Source of the DNA: Puniceicoccaceae bacterium 5H
GTDB taxonomy: Bacteria; Verrucomicrobiota; Verrucomicrobiia; Opitutales; Oceanipulchritudinaceae
DNA length: 64,000 bases
Assembly (NCBI GenBank): GCA_009772895.1
Contig: WOUP01000003.1
Coordinates: 186,001 to 250,000, forward strand
Direction: 5' to 3'
Position 1 is the stretch's first letter, and each line of letters opens with the position of its first letter. Shown here piece after piece: positions 18,547-27,092 of this stretch. Both the position numbers and the translations under genes were made by a program. The notes under the pieces were generated by a model, which was given only the letters and a program-made list of their open reading frames with translations, was not told the origin of the DNA and did no database searches.

Positions 18547-18590
18547 AAAAAAAAGACCGACTCGTCGAACGAATCGACGAGCCGGCTTTT
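18547..18590 (-). terminator. Terminator of the SDR/Gfo/GH88 operon
   Basis: A 12-base stem with one mismatch (18557-18568 with 18574-18585) and loop ACGAA is preceded by eight A residues (18547-18554). On the minus strand it is a strong stem with U8 ending the operon whose last gene stops at 18627. On the + strand the stem is followed by CTTTT, so it may be bidirectional. Confidence 0.82.
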
Positions 18591-18626
18591 GCTATAATCT
18601 GAGGTACTAGGATGTTTGGCTACTAA

Positions 18627-19400
18627 CTAAAGTCGGGGCGTTACGAGGCCGCCGTCCACCATCACCACTTGGCCGGTGGAGTAGGGGAAGTCGCCGCGGG
18701 AGAGCGATGCCACCGCCTTGCCGATATCGTCCGGGAAGCCCCAGCGCGGTTGCACGCACAGGCCTTCGGAGATCAGCTTGTCATACTTTTCCGTCACCCC
18801 GGCGGTCATGTCCGTCTTGATGATGCCCGGGCGGACTTCGTAGACGGGGATGCCTTCGGTGCCGAGACGGGTCGCGAACAGCTGGGTGACCATAGAGAGG
18901 CCCGCCTTGGCGATGCAGTATTCACCGCGGTTGATGCTCACGACGGTCGCGGAGATGGACGAGACGTTGATGATGAACGCCTTGAAGTCGGCATCCTTCT
19001 GTTTGGCTGCGACCATGTCGTTGGCCACCGCCTGCGTGAGGAAGAAGGCCCCCCGCAGGTTGGTGTTCACGACGTAGTCGTAGCTTTCCTCGCTCATCTC
19101 GAGCAGGTCGGCGCGGACCTTGGGGGCGACGCCGGCGTTGTTGACGAGCAGGTTGAGCGAGCCGCCGGCAGCCTTGCGGGCGACCTCGAGGATCGCCGCG
19201 CGGCCTTCCGCCGAGCCGATGTCACCACGGGCGTAGGTGACTTGCACGCCCTTGCTGCGCAGGGCCTCCAACGGCTCCTGCACCCCGTCTTCGGGGCGCA
19301 TACCGTTGATCACGAGGTTCCAGCCCTCTGCGGCCAAGGCCTGGGCAATGCCAAAGCCAATGCCGCGCGAGCCTCCGGTTACGAGTGCGGTTTTGGCCAT
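18627..19400 (-). CDS. SDR-family 3-ketoacyl/sugar reductase
   Basis: A 257-residue classical short-chain dehydrogenase. The cofactor motif is TGGSRGIGFGIAQ, then NNAGV, then the catalytic Ser (NVSSISA) and Tyr-x3-Lys (YCIAK). Residues after the cofactor Gly motif (NGMRPEDG) are of the kind that can accept NADPH. It is the last gene of a minus-strand operon with a Gfo/Idh/MocA dehydrogenase, a TIM-barrel protein and a GH88-like hydrolase. The setting suggests a sugar or uronate substrate, perhaps reduction of 4-deoxy-5-hexulose uronate. Automatic annotation would likely say 3-oxoacyl-ACP reductase, which the context does not favour. Confidence 0.8.
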   Translation of the reverse strand: MAKTALVTGGSRGIGFGIAQALAAEGWNLVINGMRPEDGVQEPLEALRSKGVQVTYARGDIGSAEGRAAILEVARKAAGGSLNLLVNNAGVAPKVRADLLEMSEESYDYVVNTNLRGAFFLTQAVANDMVAAKQKDADFKAFIINVSSISATVVSINRGEYCIAKAGLSMVTQLFATRLGTEGIPVYEVRPGIIKTDMTAGVTEKYDKLISEGLCVQPRWGFPDDIGKAVASLSRGDFPYSTGQVVMVDGGLVTPRL

Positions 19401-19406
19401 GGCTGC

Positions 19407-20564
19407 TTAGGCTTCGAGTTTCGGCAGGTCCACCCAGCGGCGGTCATCCCAGCTCTTGATGCCGTATTCGGCGAGCTGCACGCCCTTGGCGCCTTCGAGC
19501 AGGTCCCAGCGGAACGGCGTATCGAGCACCACGTGCTTGAGGAACATCTCCCACTGCACCTTGAAGGCGTTGTCGTAGAGCTCCTGGTGCGGCACCTTGG
19601 ACCAGTCGTCGAAGAAGCTGATCGGCTGGTCGATGTCGGGATTCCAGACGGCCTTCGGCGTGTTGGAGTAGTGCTGAATGTAGCAATCGCGCAGGCCGGC
19701 CACGGCGGAGCCCTTCTCACCGTCCACGTGGAGGGTCAGCAGGTCGTCGCGGCGCACGCGGGTGGCCCACGAGCAGTTGAAGTTCACGACGATCTCGCCG
19801 TCGGGGCCGTCGATCTCGAACATCGCGTAAGCGGCGTCGTCGGCGGTGCACTTGTAGGGCTTGCCGGCTTCGTCGATGCGCTCCTTGATGTGGGTGGCGC
19901 CGCGGCAGTTGACGCTGCGGACGGGCCCGAAGATGTTATCGAGCACGTAGCGCCAGTGGCAGAGCATGTCGATGATCATGCCGCCGCCGTCTTCCTTGCG
20001 GTAGTTCCAGGAGGGGCGCTGGGCGGGCACGTTCTGGCCTTCGAAGACCCAGTAGCCGAAGTCGCCCGTGACGGAGAAGATGCGGCCGAGGTAGCCGTTT
20101 TCGATCGCGCGCTGCAGCTTCACGAGGCCGGGCAGCCACAGCTTGTCCTGCACGACGCCGTTCTTGACGCCCTTGTCCTTGCAGAACTTGTAGAGGTCGT
20201 AGGCGGTCTCGGTGTCGACGGCGGTCGGCTTTTCGCAGTAGACGTGCTTGCCGGCGGTCGCGGCCGCCTTGACGGCGTCGGCGCGGCGCAGGGTGCTCTG
20301 CGCGTCGAAGTAGACCGAGTACTGGTCGTCGCTCATCACGCTGTCGAGGTCTGTCGTCCATTTCTCGATACCGCTGCGGGCGCAGAGGTCCTTGAGCTTG
20401 ATCTCGTTGCGACCGACGAGAATCGGGTCGGGCATGATGGTCTCGGTGGGGGAGACCTTGACGCCTCCCTGCTTGATGATCTCGACGATCGAGCGCATGA
20501 GGTGCTGATTCGTGCCCATGCGGCCGGTCACGCCGTTCATGATGATACCAACGCGGTGTTGCAT
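19407..20564 (-). CDS. Gfo/Idh/MocA-family oxidoreductase
   Basis: A 385-residue two-domain NAD(P)-dependent sugar dehydrogenase. The Rossmann motif is GIIMNGVTGRMGTNQHL and the family signature for the catalytic Lys is GKHVYCEKPTA. The C-terminal alpha/beta domain contains GGGMIIDMLCHWRYVLD, where the His is a usual catalytic residue. I start at 20564 (MQHRVGI). The N-terminal NGVTGRMG form is shared by an uncharacterised subgroup. It sits between an SDR (six bases) and a TIM-barrel sugar isomerase/epimerase-like protein (84 bases). A role in 3-oxidation of a glycoside or a uronic acid is a hypothesis from this pairing. Confidence 0.83.
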   Translation of the reverse strand: MQHRVGIIMNGVTGRMGTNQHLMRSIVEIIKQGGVKVSPTETIMPDPILVGRNEIKLKDLCARSGIEKWTTDLDSVMSDDQYSVYFDAQSTLRRADAVKAAATAGKHVYCEKPTAVDTETAYDLYKFCKDKGVKNGVVQDKLWLPGLVKLQRAIENGYLGRIFSVTGDFGYWVFEGQNVPAQRPSWNYRKEDGGGMIIDMLCHWRYVLDNIFGPVRSVNCRGATHIKERIDEAGKPYKCTADDAAYAMFEIDGPDGEIVVNFNCSWATRVRRDDLLTLHVDGEKGSAVAGLRDCYIQHYSNTPKAVWNPDIDQPISFFDDWSKVPHQELYDNAFKVQWEMFLKHVVLDTPFRWDLLEGAKGVQLAEYGIKSWDDRRWVDLPKLEA

Positions 20565-20648
20565 AACAGTAAGTCTTTCTGGAGTCGGGATAGAGGGTGG
20601 TGAGCAGGCGTCCACATGGGCGCCTGCCCGTAAAAAAACAAACAGGAG

Positions 20649-21485
20649 TTAGACGTGCTGGCGGTAGGCCTTGACGATCTCCTCGAGGAATACGTTCTGG
20701 TCTTTGGCCCAATGGTGGCTGGAGAAGATCTCCACTTCATTGAAGCCCTTGAAGCCGGTGGCTTCGACCCAGGAGCGGATGCGGCGGATGTCGATGCAGC
20801 CTTCGCCCATCAACCCGCGGTCGTTGAGCATGTCGGCCGTCGGCGTCTTCCAGTCGCAGACGTGGAAGGCGAAGAGCTTGCCGAGTTCACCGCAACGGGC
20901 GATTTCGCTTTGCAGGTCCGGATCCCACCAGAGGTGGTAAACGTCGGCGGCGACGCCCACGTAGTCCGAGCCGATCTGCTCGCACATGTCGTTGGCCTGC
21001 TTCATCGTGTTCACGGCCGAGCGCGCATCCGCATACATTGGGTGCAGCGGCTCGATGCCGAGCTTCACGCCCGTGCGTTCGCAATCCGGCAGGACGGCTT
21101 CGATGCCGGCGCGGATCTGGTCGCGGGCCTGCTCCAGCGGCATGCCGGGCACGGCGCCGCACACGAGCACGATCAGCGGAGCGCCGAGGCTGGCGGCTTC
21201 TTCGATCGCCTTGCGGTTGTCGTCGATCGCGGCCTGGCGGTCACCCTCACTGGTGGCAGGGAAGAACCCGCCGCGGCAGAGGGAGACGATGTCGAGGCCG
21301 TTGCCGCGCAGCAGTTCCCCGATCTTGGCCGGGTCGCGGCCTTCGAGGTTCTGGCGCCAGACGGTGATGCCCTTGACCCCGGCGGCGGGGTAGCGGTCGG
21401 CGATCTCTTCGATCGACCACGGTTTGGTCGTCACCGTGTGGATGCACAGGCGCGACAGGTCGGGAAGTGGGGGAAGGCGGTTCAT
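20649..21485 (-). CDS. Sugar phosphate isomerase/epimerase-like TIM-barrel protein
   Basis: A 278-residue xylose isomerase-like TIM barrel (AP endonuclease 2 superfamily). Metal-binding residues expected in the family appear as GIEPLHPMYAD, VAADVYHLWWDPD, FAFHVCDWKTP and GFNEVEIFS. There is no signal peptide. Its start overlaps the stop of the GH88-like gene by four bases (ATGA), so translation is coupled. Family members include epimerases, dehydratases and 3-keto-glycoside lyases; the substrate cannot be fixed from sequence, but the operon points to a uronate or glycoside intermediate. Confidence 0.82.
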   Translation of the reverse strand: MNRLPPLPDLSRLCIHTVTTKPWSIEEIADRYPAAGVKGITVWRQNLEGRDPAKIGELLRGNGLDIVSLCRGGFFPATSEGDRQAAIDDNRKAIEEAASLGAPLIVLVCGAVPGMPLEQARDQIRAGIEAVLPDCERTGVKLGIEPLHPMYADARSAVNTMKQANDMCEQIGSDYVGVAADVYHLWWDPDLQSEIARCGELGKLFAFHVCDWKTPTADMLNDRGLMGEGCIDIRRIRSWVEATGFKGFNEVEIFSSHHWAKDQNVFLEEIVKAYRQHV

Positions 21486-22858
21486 TTCAGGCAGCCAAAG
21501 AAGGTGTAGTAGGGTTCCTGGGAAATGAGGCGGTGCACGTAGAGCGCGAGCTCGCGGATGTGGTAGTCACCCCACTGGCTGGACTCGCCGGCCGCGATCT
21601 TGCAGCCCTGAGGCACATTGTCCCAGCCATTGGGCTGGTGATAGATGGAGTGCAGCAGCAGGCCCTGGTGGTCGTCGTCGGTGCTGAGGTAGGGCTCTTG
21701 CAGCAGAGCGCGCAGCGAGGTGAGGCCGGCCTGCCAATACTTCTTGCCGTCCTCGGTGTCGAGGCCCAGCAGGCGGCCGAGGCGCAGCAGGCCTTGCACA
21801 CCGATCGCGGCGGCCGTGCTGTCCACTGGCTCGTAGTCGTTGAACGGATCGGCCGGACGGGAGCGCCAGTCACCCATTTTGGCGAGGCCGGGGGCGCCGC
21901 CGTCCCAATAGGTGATGCCGTCGCTGGCCGTGTTGGCGATAAACCAGTCGCAGGTAGCGCGGGCGGCCTGGAGCATCAGCTCCTTCCACTGCTGGCGACC
22001 GCCGAACGGCTCCAGTGCGCTGTCGTCGAGCGTTTCGAGGAATTCGAGCTCTTCGGCGAAGCCGACCATGGCCCAGGCGAGGCCGCGCGTCCAGGTCGTG
22101 AGACCGGAGAAGCCCTGCTGCGCATTGGGGCAGCGGAAGCGACCGTCGTTGGGGTTGAAAATGCTCTCGTGCGCCACGCGGCCCCACTCGTCGTAGAAGT
22201 CGCGGCCCTTGCCGTAAAACACGGAGTAGTCGGCCGTGGCCTTGATGTGCTGCAGCGCGCGGCCCAGCAGGCTGTGCGGCGTATCGTTCTCACCCATCAA
22301 CACGTGGCCGAGCTGGTGCGCGACCATGAGGATGCGGCAGCTGCGGATGGTGTCGACAAAGAGGCTGTGCGGCCCGTTGAAGGAGTAGATGTAACCGCCG
22401 CCGCCGTGGATGTCGGACCAGCGGGCGGCCTGGACGGCGCCGGAGACCTTGAGCGCGAGCTCGCAGAAATTCACGTCGCCGGTGCTGCCGCCGACCTTGT
22501 TTTCGCGGATCAGGCGCAGCCAGTTGCCGTAGGTGCTGAGGTTGTTGAACCCGTGGTCGTGCACGCCGATGTGGCTCACGTGGGTGGCCATGCGGTCGAC
22601 GGTCATCTTCTGGGCATAGGCCAGAGGGCTCTCGTCGCCGGTGGCGTCAAATTGGAGGAAACCGGAGCCGTAGACAAAGCCTTCGGTCCATTCGGTCCAG
22701 CCGCGGGTGGTGTATGCGCCCTTGACGGTGAAGACGGGGGAGCCGTTCGCCAGGTCGTAGTTACGGGCGATGTTGTCGATCTTGCGACCTGAGAAGTCCC
22801 AGAAACGGGCGAGCTCCGGCTTCAGATCGGCGGGTTGCAGGTTGAAGTCGATGTTCAT
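21482..22858 (-). CDS. Cytoplasmic GH88-like hydrolase (unsaturated glucuronyl hydrolase)
   Basis: A 458-residue alpha/alpha-toroid protein without a signal peptide. It resembles GH88 unsaturated glucuronyl hydrolases: IGVHDHGFNN holds the Asp of the first catalytic position, and TTWTRGLAWAMVGFAEELEF, YEPVDSTAAAIGVQGLLRLG and SSQWGDYHIRELALY are the other conserved blocks. GH88 enzymes hydrate the vinyl ether of a 4,5-unsaturated uronic acid released by a polysaccharide lyase, freeing 4-deoxy-5-hexulose uronate. This fits the KDG kinase and KDPG aldolase next door. It is the second gene of the operon, 10 bases behind the regulator. It is clearly different from the secreted GH88 near 52 kb. 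Confidence 0.82.
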   Translation of the reverse strand: MNIDFNLQPADLKPELARFWDFSGRKIDNIARNYDLANGSPVFTVKGAYTTRGWTEWTEGFVYGSGFLQFDATGDESPLAYAQKMTVDRMATHVSHIGVHDHGFNNLSTYGNWLRLIRENKVGGSTGDVNFCELALKVSGAVQAARWSDIHGGGGYIYSFNGPHSLFVDTIRSCRILMVAHQLGHVLMGENDTPHSLLGRALQHIKATADYSVFYGKGRDFYDEWGRVAHESIFNPNDGRFRCPNAQQGFSGLTTWTRGLAWAMVGFAEELEFLETLDDSALEPFGGRQQWKELMLQAARATCDWFIANTASDGITYWDGGAPGLAKMGDWRSRPADPFNDYEPVDSTAAAIGVQGLLRLGRLLGLDTEDGKKYWQAGLTSLRALLQEPYLSTDDDHQGLLLHSIYHQPNGWDNVPQGCKIAAGESSQWGDYHIRELALYVHRLISQEPYYTFFGCLK

Positions 22859-22868
22859 GAGGTACGGA

Positions 22869-23402
22869 TCAGTAGCGTTTTTCCTTACGTAAATGAATGA
22901 TGACGATGTGGCTGTCTTCGAGGGCCTCGTAGGTGTGCTCCAGCACCGCATCGAACTGCAGGCTCTGGCCCGAAGTCAGCTCGTAGGATTCATGCGGTAG
23001 TTGCAGGCGCAGGTGGCCCTGCGTGACCCAGCAGATCTCGTAGTCGTCGTGGTGGATTTCGGGGCGCTTGACGGCGGCCCCGGCCGGCGCATCGCCCACG
23101 AGCACAATCGCGTTCGCGTAGCTGATGCGGCGAAACTGGAAGCCGTCCGAGCGGTAGCTCGTCTCCTTCTCGCGATGGGCGAAGGGGGACTCGGCGAGGC
23201 CGAGCAGGTCTGCCGCACTGAGCTCGAAAGCCCGGCTGATCTTGTAGATGGTCTCCAGTTCGGCCCGGGTCTGATTGCGCTCCAGTTTGGAGATCACGGC
23301 AACCGACACGCCCGAGCGATTGGAGACTTCATCGATCGTCAGCCCATGCTGCTTCCGAAGCTCCCGCAAGATGGAAAAATCGAACACGCTCTTCGCGCTC
23401 AT
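22869..23402 (-). CDS. XRE-family regulator with cupin domain
   Basis: A 177-residue regulator. Residues about 8-65 are a Cro/CI-type helix-turn-helix (LRELRKQHGLTIDEVSNRSG; SVAVISKLERNQTRAELETI). Residues about 100-175 are a cupin barrel (EIHHDDYEICWVTQGHLRLQ, then QSLQFDAVLEHTYEAL) that probably senses a small sugar acid. I start at 23402 (MSAKSVFDF). It is the first gene of the GH88-like operon and is divergent from the KDG kinase, so it most likely controls both units from the 118-base gap, including itself. Confidence 0.88.
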   Translation of the reverse strand: MSAKSVFDFSILRELRKQHGLTIDEVSNRSGVSVAVISKLERNQTRAELETIYKISRAFELSAADLLGLAESPFAHREKETSYRSDGFQFRRISYANAIVLVGDAPAGAAVKRPEIHHDDYEICWVTQGHLRLQLPHESYELTSGQSLQFDAVLEHTYEALEDSHIVIIHLRKEKRY

Positions 23403-23431
23403 GATTTTCAATAGACGGCATTGGTTTCTCT

Positions 23432-23460
23432 TTGACAATAATAAAAGCGCCAAATATTCT
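23432..23460 (+). promoter_or_regulatory. Sigma70-type promoter for the KDG kinase-aldolase unit
   Basis: TTGACA (23432-23437), a 17-base spacer and TATTCT (23455-23460) lie 60 bases before the kinase start, in the gap between the divergent regulator and the kinase. The -35 is a perfect match and the -10 matches four of six positions. Confidence 0.6.
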
Positions 23461-23520
23461 CCTCTAAGAAAATTTAGACAGACCTGTATCCCGTCAGGAA
23501 AGACTCTTAAGGCCCCTTAC

Positions 23521-24621
23521 ATGAACACTTTAACGCTACGTACCCCCGAATCTTGTGAATTTGACTGTATTTCGCTGGGAGAAATCATGCTCCGTCTCGA
23601 TCCCGGCGAAGGTCGTGTGCGCACCGCCCGTCACTTCCGCGCCTGGGAGGGTGGCGGAGAATATAACGTGACGCGGGGCCTGCGACGTTGCTTCGGCCTC
23701 AACACGGCGGTGGTGACCGCCTTTGCCGACAACGACGTCGGGCGCCTGCTGGAGGATTTCATTCTCCAGGGCGGCGTGGACACACGTTTTATCAAGTGGA
23801 TGCCATACGACGGCATCGGCCGCGAGGTACGCAACGGCCTCAACTTCACCGAACGCGGCTTCGGCATCCGGGGCGCCGTCGGCGTGCCGGACCGTGCCAA
23901 CTCGGCGGCCAGCCAACTCAAGCCCGGCGACATCGACTGGGACTACATTTTCGGCGAGCTCGGCAGCCGCTGGTTCCACACCGGCGGCATCTACGCCGCC
24001 CTGAGCGAAAGCGCGGCCGAGGTGACGCTCGAGGCGGTCCAGGCGGCGCAGAAGCACGGCACCGTGGTCTCCTACGACCTCAACTACCGCCCGAGCCTCT
24101 GGAAGAGCATCGGCGGCCAGGACAAGGCCCAGGCCGTCAACCGCGAGATCGCGAAGTATGTCGATGTGATGATCGGCAACGAAGAAGACTTTACCGCCTG
24201 CCTCGGCTTCGAGGTCGAGGGCGTGGATGAAAACCTGAAGGAACTGCCGGTCGAAGCGTTCAAGAGCATGATCGGCCAGGCGACGAAGGCCTTCCCGAAC
24301 TTCAAGGCCACCGCCACCACGCTGCGCGGCGTCAAGACCGCCACGGTCAACGACTGGGGCGCGATTGCCTGGAGCGGCGGCGAGTTTTGCCTCAGCCGCA
24401 GCTACCCCGAGCTGGAAATCATGGACCGTGTGGGCGGGGGCGACAGCTTCGCCAGCGGCTTTATCTATGGGATGCTGGCCAAGGGCGACCTGCAGTCGGC
24501 CGTCGAATTTGGGGCCGCTCACGGCGCTCTGGCCATGACCACGCCGGGCGACACCAGCATGGCTTCACTTCCCGAAGTCGAGAAGATCGTTAAAGGTGGC
24601 GGTGCCCGCGTGGTACGTTAA
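23521..24621 (+). CDS. kdgK: PfkB-family 2-keto-3-deoxygluconate-type kinase
   Basis: A 366-residue ribokinase/PfkB-family sugar kinase. The N-terminus CISLGEIMLRLDPGEGRVR matches the FGE-x-L-R-L type found in KDG kinases. The C-terminal signature DRVGGGDSFASGFIYG contains the catalytic Asp and anion-hole glycines. I start at 23521 (MNTLTLRTPES); longer in-frame starts run into the regulator's promoter region. The stop is followed 13 bases later by KDPG aldolase, so phosphorylation of KDG to KDPG is the obvious reaction. Fructokinase or another PfkB specificity is the alternative. Confidence 0.87.
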   Translation: MNTLTLRTPESCEFDCISLGEIMLRLDPGEGRVRTARHFRAWEGGGEYNVTRGLRRCFGLNTAVVTAFADNDVGRLLEDFILQGGVDTRFIKWMPYDGIGREVRNGLNFTERGFGIRGAVGVPDRANSAASQLKPGDIDWDYIFGELGSRWFHTGGIYAALSESAAEVTLEAVQAAQKHGTVVSYDLNYRPSLWKSIGGQDKAQAVNREIAKYVDVMIGNEEDFTACLGFEVEGVDENLKELPVEAFKSMIGQATKAFPNFKATATTLRGVKTATVNDWGAIAWSGGEFCLSRSYPELEIMDRVGGGDSFASGFIYGMLAKGDLQSAVEFGAAHGALAMTTPGDTSMASLPEVEKIVKGGGARVVR

Positions 24622-24634
24622 TTTGCGCAATACA

Positions 24635-25276
24635 ATGAGCTCCGAAGTTACTCAACGACTCGAGGCCTGCCGGATCGTCCCGGTGGTAGTCCTCGAAGAT
24701 GCCAACCAAGCCGTGGATCTCGCCAAGGCGCTGCTCAAGGGCGGGATCGACGTGATCGAACTGACCATGCGCACGCAGGCCAGCCTCAAGGCGATGAAGG
24801 CCGTCTCCGACGCCGTGCCGGACATGCTCGTCGGTGCCGGGACGGTGCTGAGCCCCGACGACGTGAAGCAGAGCGTCGAGGCCGGCGCCAAGTTTGCCGT
24901 GGCCCCGGGTTGCGATCCCGCCGTGGTGCGCCAGGCGCAGTCCCTCGGGCTGCCCTTCATGCCGGGTGTGATGACGCCGACTGACATCGCCCACGCGCTC
25001 AACCTCGGTTGCACCAACCTCAAGTTTTTCCCGGCGGAATCCGCCGGTGGCGCCAAGCACCTCAAGAGCCTCGCCGCGCCTTACTCCCACAAGGGCGTGC
25101 GCTTCGTGCCGACGGGCGGCATCAAGGCCTCGACCATGGGTCAATACCTCGAGCAGAAGACCGTCATCGCGATCGGCGGCTCGTGGCTGACCCCGAAGGA
25201 TGCCCTGCAGGCGGGCGATTGGGACCGCATCACCGAGCTGGCTCGGGAAGCGCGCGCCCAGGTGCCGCAAAGCTAG
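24635..25276 (+). CDS. eda: KDPG/KHG aldolase
   Basis: A 213-residue class I aldolase barrel that splits 2-keto-3-deoxy-6-phosphogluconate into pyruvate and glyceraldehyde 3-phosphate. The Schiff-base Lys is in TNLKFFPAESAGG, the general-base Glu is in VIELTMRT, and VGAGTVLSPDDV and FVPTGGIKAST are family blocks. I start at 24635 (MSSEVTQRL). It forms a two-gene unit with the kinase that ends the uronate pathway. Confidence 0.95.
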   Translation: MSSEVTQRLEACRIVPVVVLEDANQAVDLAKALLKGGIDVIELTMRTQASLKAMKAVSDAVPDMLVGAGTVLSPDDVKQSVEAGAKFAVAPGCDPAVVRQAQSLGLPFMPGVMTPTDIAHALNLGCTNLKFFPAESAGGAKHLKSLAAPYSHKGVRFVPTGGIKASTMGQYLEQKTVIAIGGSWLTPKDALQAGDWDRITELAREARAQVPQS

Positions 25277-25357
25277 GACTTTTTGGAGAATAGCCGCTGC
25301 AAAACATAGGGGAGAATAGAACAGAACAGATATAAGTTCTGCAGCGATGGATCATAG

Positions 25358-25390
25358 AGCTGAGGGCGCTGGGGTGCCCTCAGCTTTTTT
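25358..25390 (+). terminator. Strong terminator after the kinase-aldolase unit
   Basis: A perfect 10-base stem, AGCTGAGGGC (25358-25367) with GCCCTCAGCT (25376-25385), has an eight-base loop and is followed by a run of T to 25390. It lies 82 bases past the aldolase stop. The intervening bases hold nothing I recognise. Confidence 0.92.
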
Positions 25391-25456
25391 GTGTCCAGAT
25401 CGGGCGGGAGCGGGCCTTGTTCCCCGAAGGAGGTCGGTTTATTTCCTTGCTTAGAC

Positions 25457-25493
25457 AAAAAACAAAGGCGCCCATATTCCCCCGGGCGCCCTT
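25457..25493 (-). terminator. Terminator of xylB
   Basis: AAAGGCGCCC (25464-25473) pairs with GGGCGCCCTT (25484-25493) with one mismatch, and an A-rich stretch lies at 25457-25466. On the minus strand it is a GC-rich stem followed by U residues, 35 bases beyond the xylB stop. Confidence 0.8.
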
Positions 25494-25527
25494 GCTTACT
25501 CTGTCTAACTCTGTTTTCCCTCTATTC

Positions 25528-27012
25528 TTAGAAAGTCTCGGCCATGCGGTCGTAGTGCGGCTTCAGGCGCGGGTAGAGGTCCTGATACATTGGGTGCAGA
25601 CGGCTGTAGGTTTCGGCATCCGAGCCGGGATCGACGCGACCGGTTTCGCGCAGGGCCGTGTTGACCGCGGCGGCGACATCGGGATAGACCTCGGCGCCCA
25701 CACTGGCGAGCAGGGCCGCCCCGTAGGCCGCGCCTTCCTTGGCGTTCACAGTCACGACCGGCGTCTCATACTGGTCGGCCAGAATCTGCAGCCAGAGCGG
25801 GCTCTTGGCCCCGCCGCCGGAGGCGATGATGCGGTCGCTGCTCAGGCCGAGCTTGCGCATCAGCAAGAGCATGTCGCGCATGCCGTAGGTGGCGCCCTCC
25901 AGCACGGCACGGGTCATGTGCCCCTTGCCGTGACGCAGTGAGAGGCCGATAAAGGCCCCGCGCACGTTCGGGTCGGGGTGGGGGCAGCGTTCGCCGGTGA
26001 GGTAGGGCAGGTAGAAGAGCCCTTCGGCCCCCGCCGGGACCTTTGCGGCGCCCTGGTTGAGCGCTTCGAAGTCCTCCTGACCCAGCATGTCGTGCCACCA
26101 TTGATAGCTGCCGGCCGCCGCGAGCATGACGCCCATCAGGTGCCAGGCCCCCGGTACGGCGTGGCAGAAGGCGTGCAGGCGACCCTCGGGCTCCACGCGG
26201 TATTTATCGCTATGGGCAAAGACGACGCCGGAGGTGCCCAGGGTGGCGGAGAAAACGCCTTCGCGGATGATGCCGCAACCGATCGCGCCCGCGGCCTGGT
26301 CGCCCCCACCGGCGATGACGGGGGTTCCTTCGCGCAGCCCCGTCAGCTTGGCGGCGGCGGCGGAAACGCGGGTGGAGGCGACCGGCGACTCGGTCAGCTC
26401 CGGCAACTGGCTGCGCTGGATGCCGAGGGCCTCGATCATCGAGTCCGACCATTTGCGCTGGGCCACGTTGAGCAGGCTGGTGCCGGAGGCGTCGCTCACT
26501 TCACCAAAATACTCGCCCGTCAGCTTGTAGCGCAGGTAGTCCTTGGGCAGCAGGATCTTGGCGATGCGGCTAAAGACTTCCGGCTCGTGCTCGGCCACCC
26601 ACTGGATCTTGGGGGCGGTGAAGCCCGGCAGGATGGGGTTGCCCGTGATCTCGAGGACCTGCGAGGCGCCGACCTTGCGCGTGATCTGCTCACACTGGCG
26701 CGCGGTGCGCTGGTCGTTCCACATGATGCAGGGGCGCAACACTTCGCCCTGGGCATCGAGCAAGACCAGCCCGTGCATCTGGCCGGTGAGGCCGATGCCG
26801 ACGATCTGGTCCGCCCCGACCTTCTCGACCATCTGGCGAATGGCCTTGATTGCGGCGTCCCACCACAGGTGGGGATCGGTTTCAGCCCACAGCGGGCGCG
26901 GCGTCTGAAACGGGTAGGTGGGCGCGCAGGTGTCGATGACGTTGCCGTCGGTATCGATCAACACCGCCTTGGTGCTGGAGGTACCGACGTCGAGGCCGAG
27001 CAGGTAGGGCAT
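25528..27012 (-). CDS. xylB: Xylulokinase
   Basis: A 494-residue FGGY-family kinase that phosphorylates D-xylulose to feed the pentose phosphate pathway. The N-terminal ATP-binding segment is LLGLDVGTSSTKAVLID, followed by GIGLTGQMHGLVLLD, which carries the xylulokinase-type GQMHG. The second signature is GATYGMRDMLLLM, and RIIASGGGAKSPLWLQILAD is the adenosine-binding part. It lies 80 bases behind xylA on the same strand. Confidence 0.96.
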   Translation of the reverse strand: MPYLLGLDVGTSSTKAVLIDTDGNVIDTCAPTYPFQTPRPLWAETDPHLWWDAAIKAIRQMVEKVGADQIVGIGLTGQMHGLVLLDAQGEVLRPCIMWNDQRTARQCEQITRKVGASQVLEITGNPILPGFTAPKIQWVAEHEPEVFSRIAKILLPKDYLRYKLTGEYFGEVSDASGTSLLNVAQRKWSDSMIEALGIQRSQLPELTESPVASTRVSAAAAKLTGLREGTPVIAGGGDQAAGAIGCGIIREGVFSATLGTSGVVFAHSDKYRVEPEGRLHAFCHAVPGAWHLMGVMLAAAGSYQWWHDMLGQEDFEALNQGAAKVPAGAEGLFYLPYLTGERCPHPDPNVRGAFIGLSLRHGKGHMTRAVLEGATYGMRDMLLLMRKLGLSSDRIIASGGGAKSPLWLQILADQYETPVVTVNAKEGAAYGAALLASVGAEVYPDVAAAVNTALRETGRVDPGSDAETYSRLHPMYQDLYPRLKPHYDRMAETF

Positions 27013-27092
27013 GGTAAAAGGGGTAGGGGATTCGGGAAACGGAGCGAAAAAGCGCCGGGGCGAGGGTGCGCCTCAGCCCCGGCAAGGGTCGA

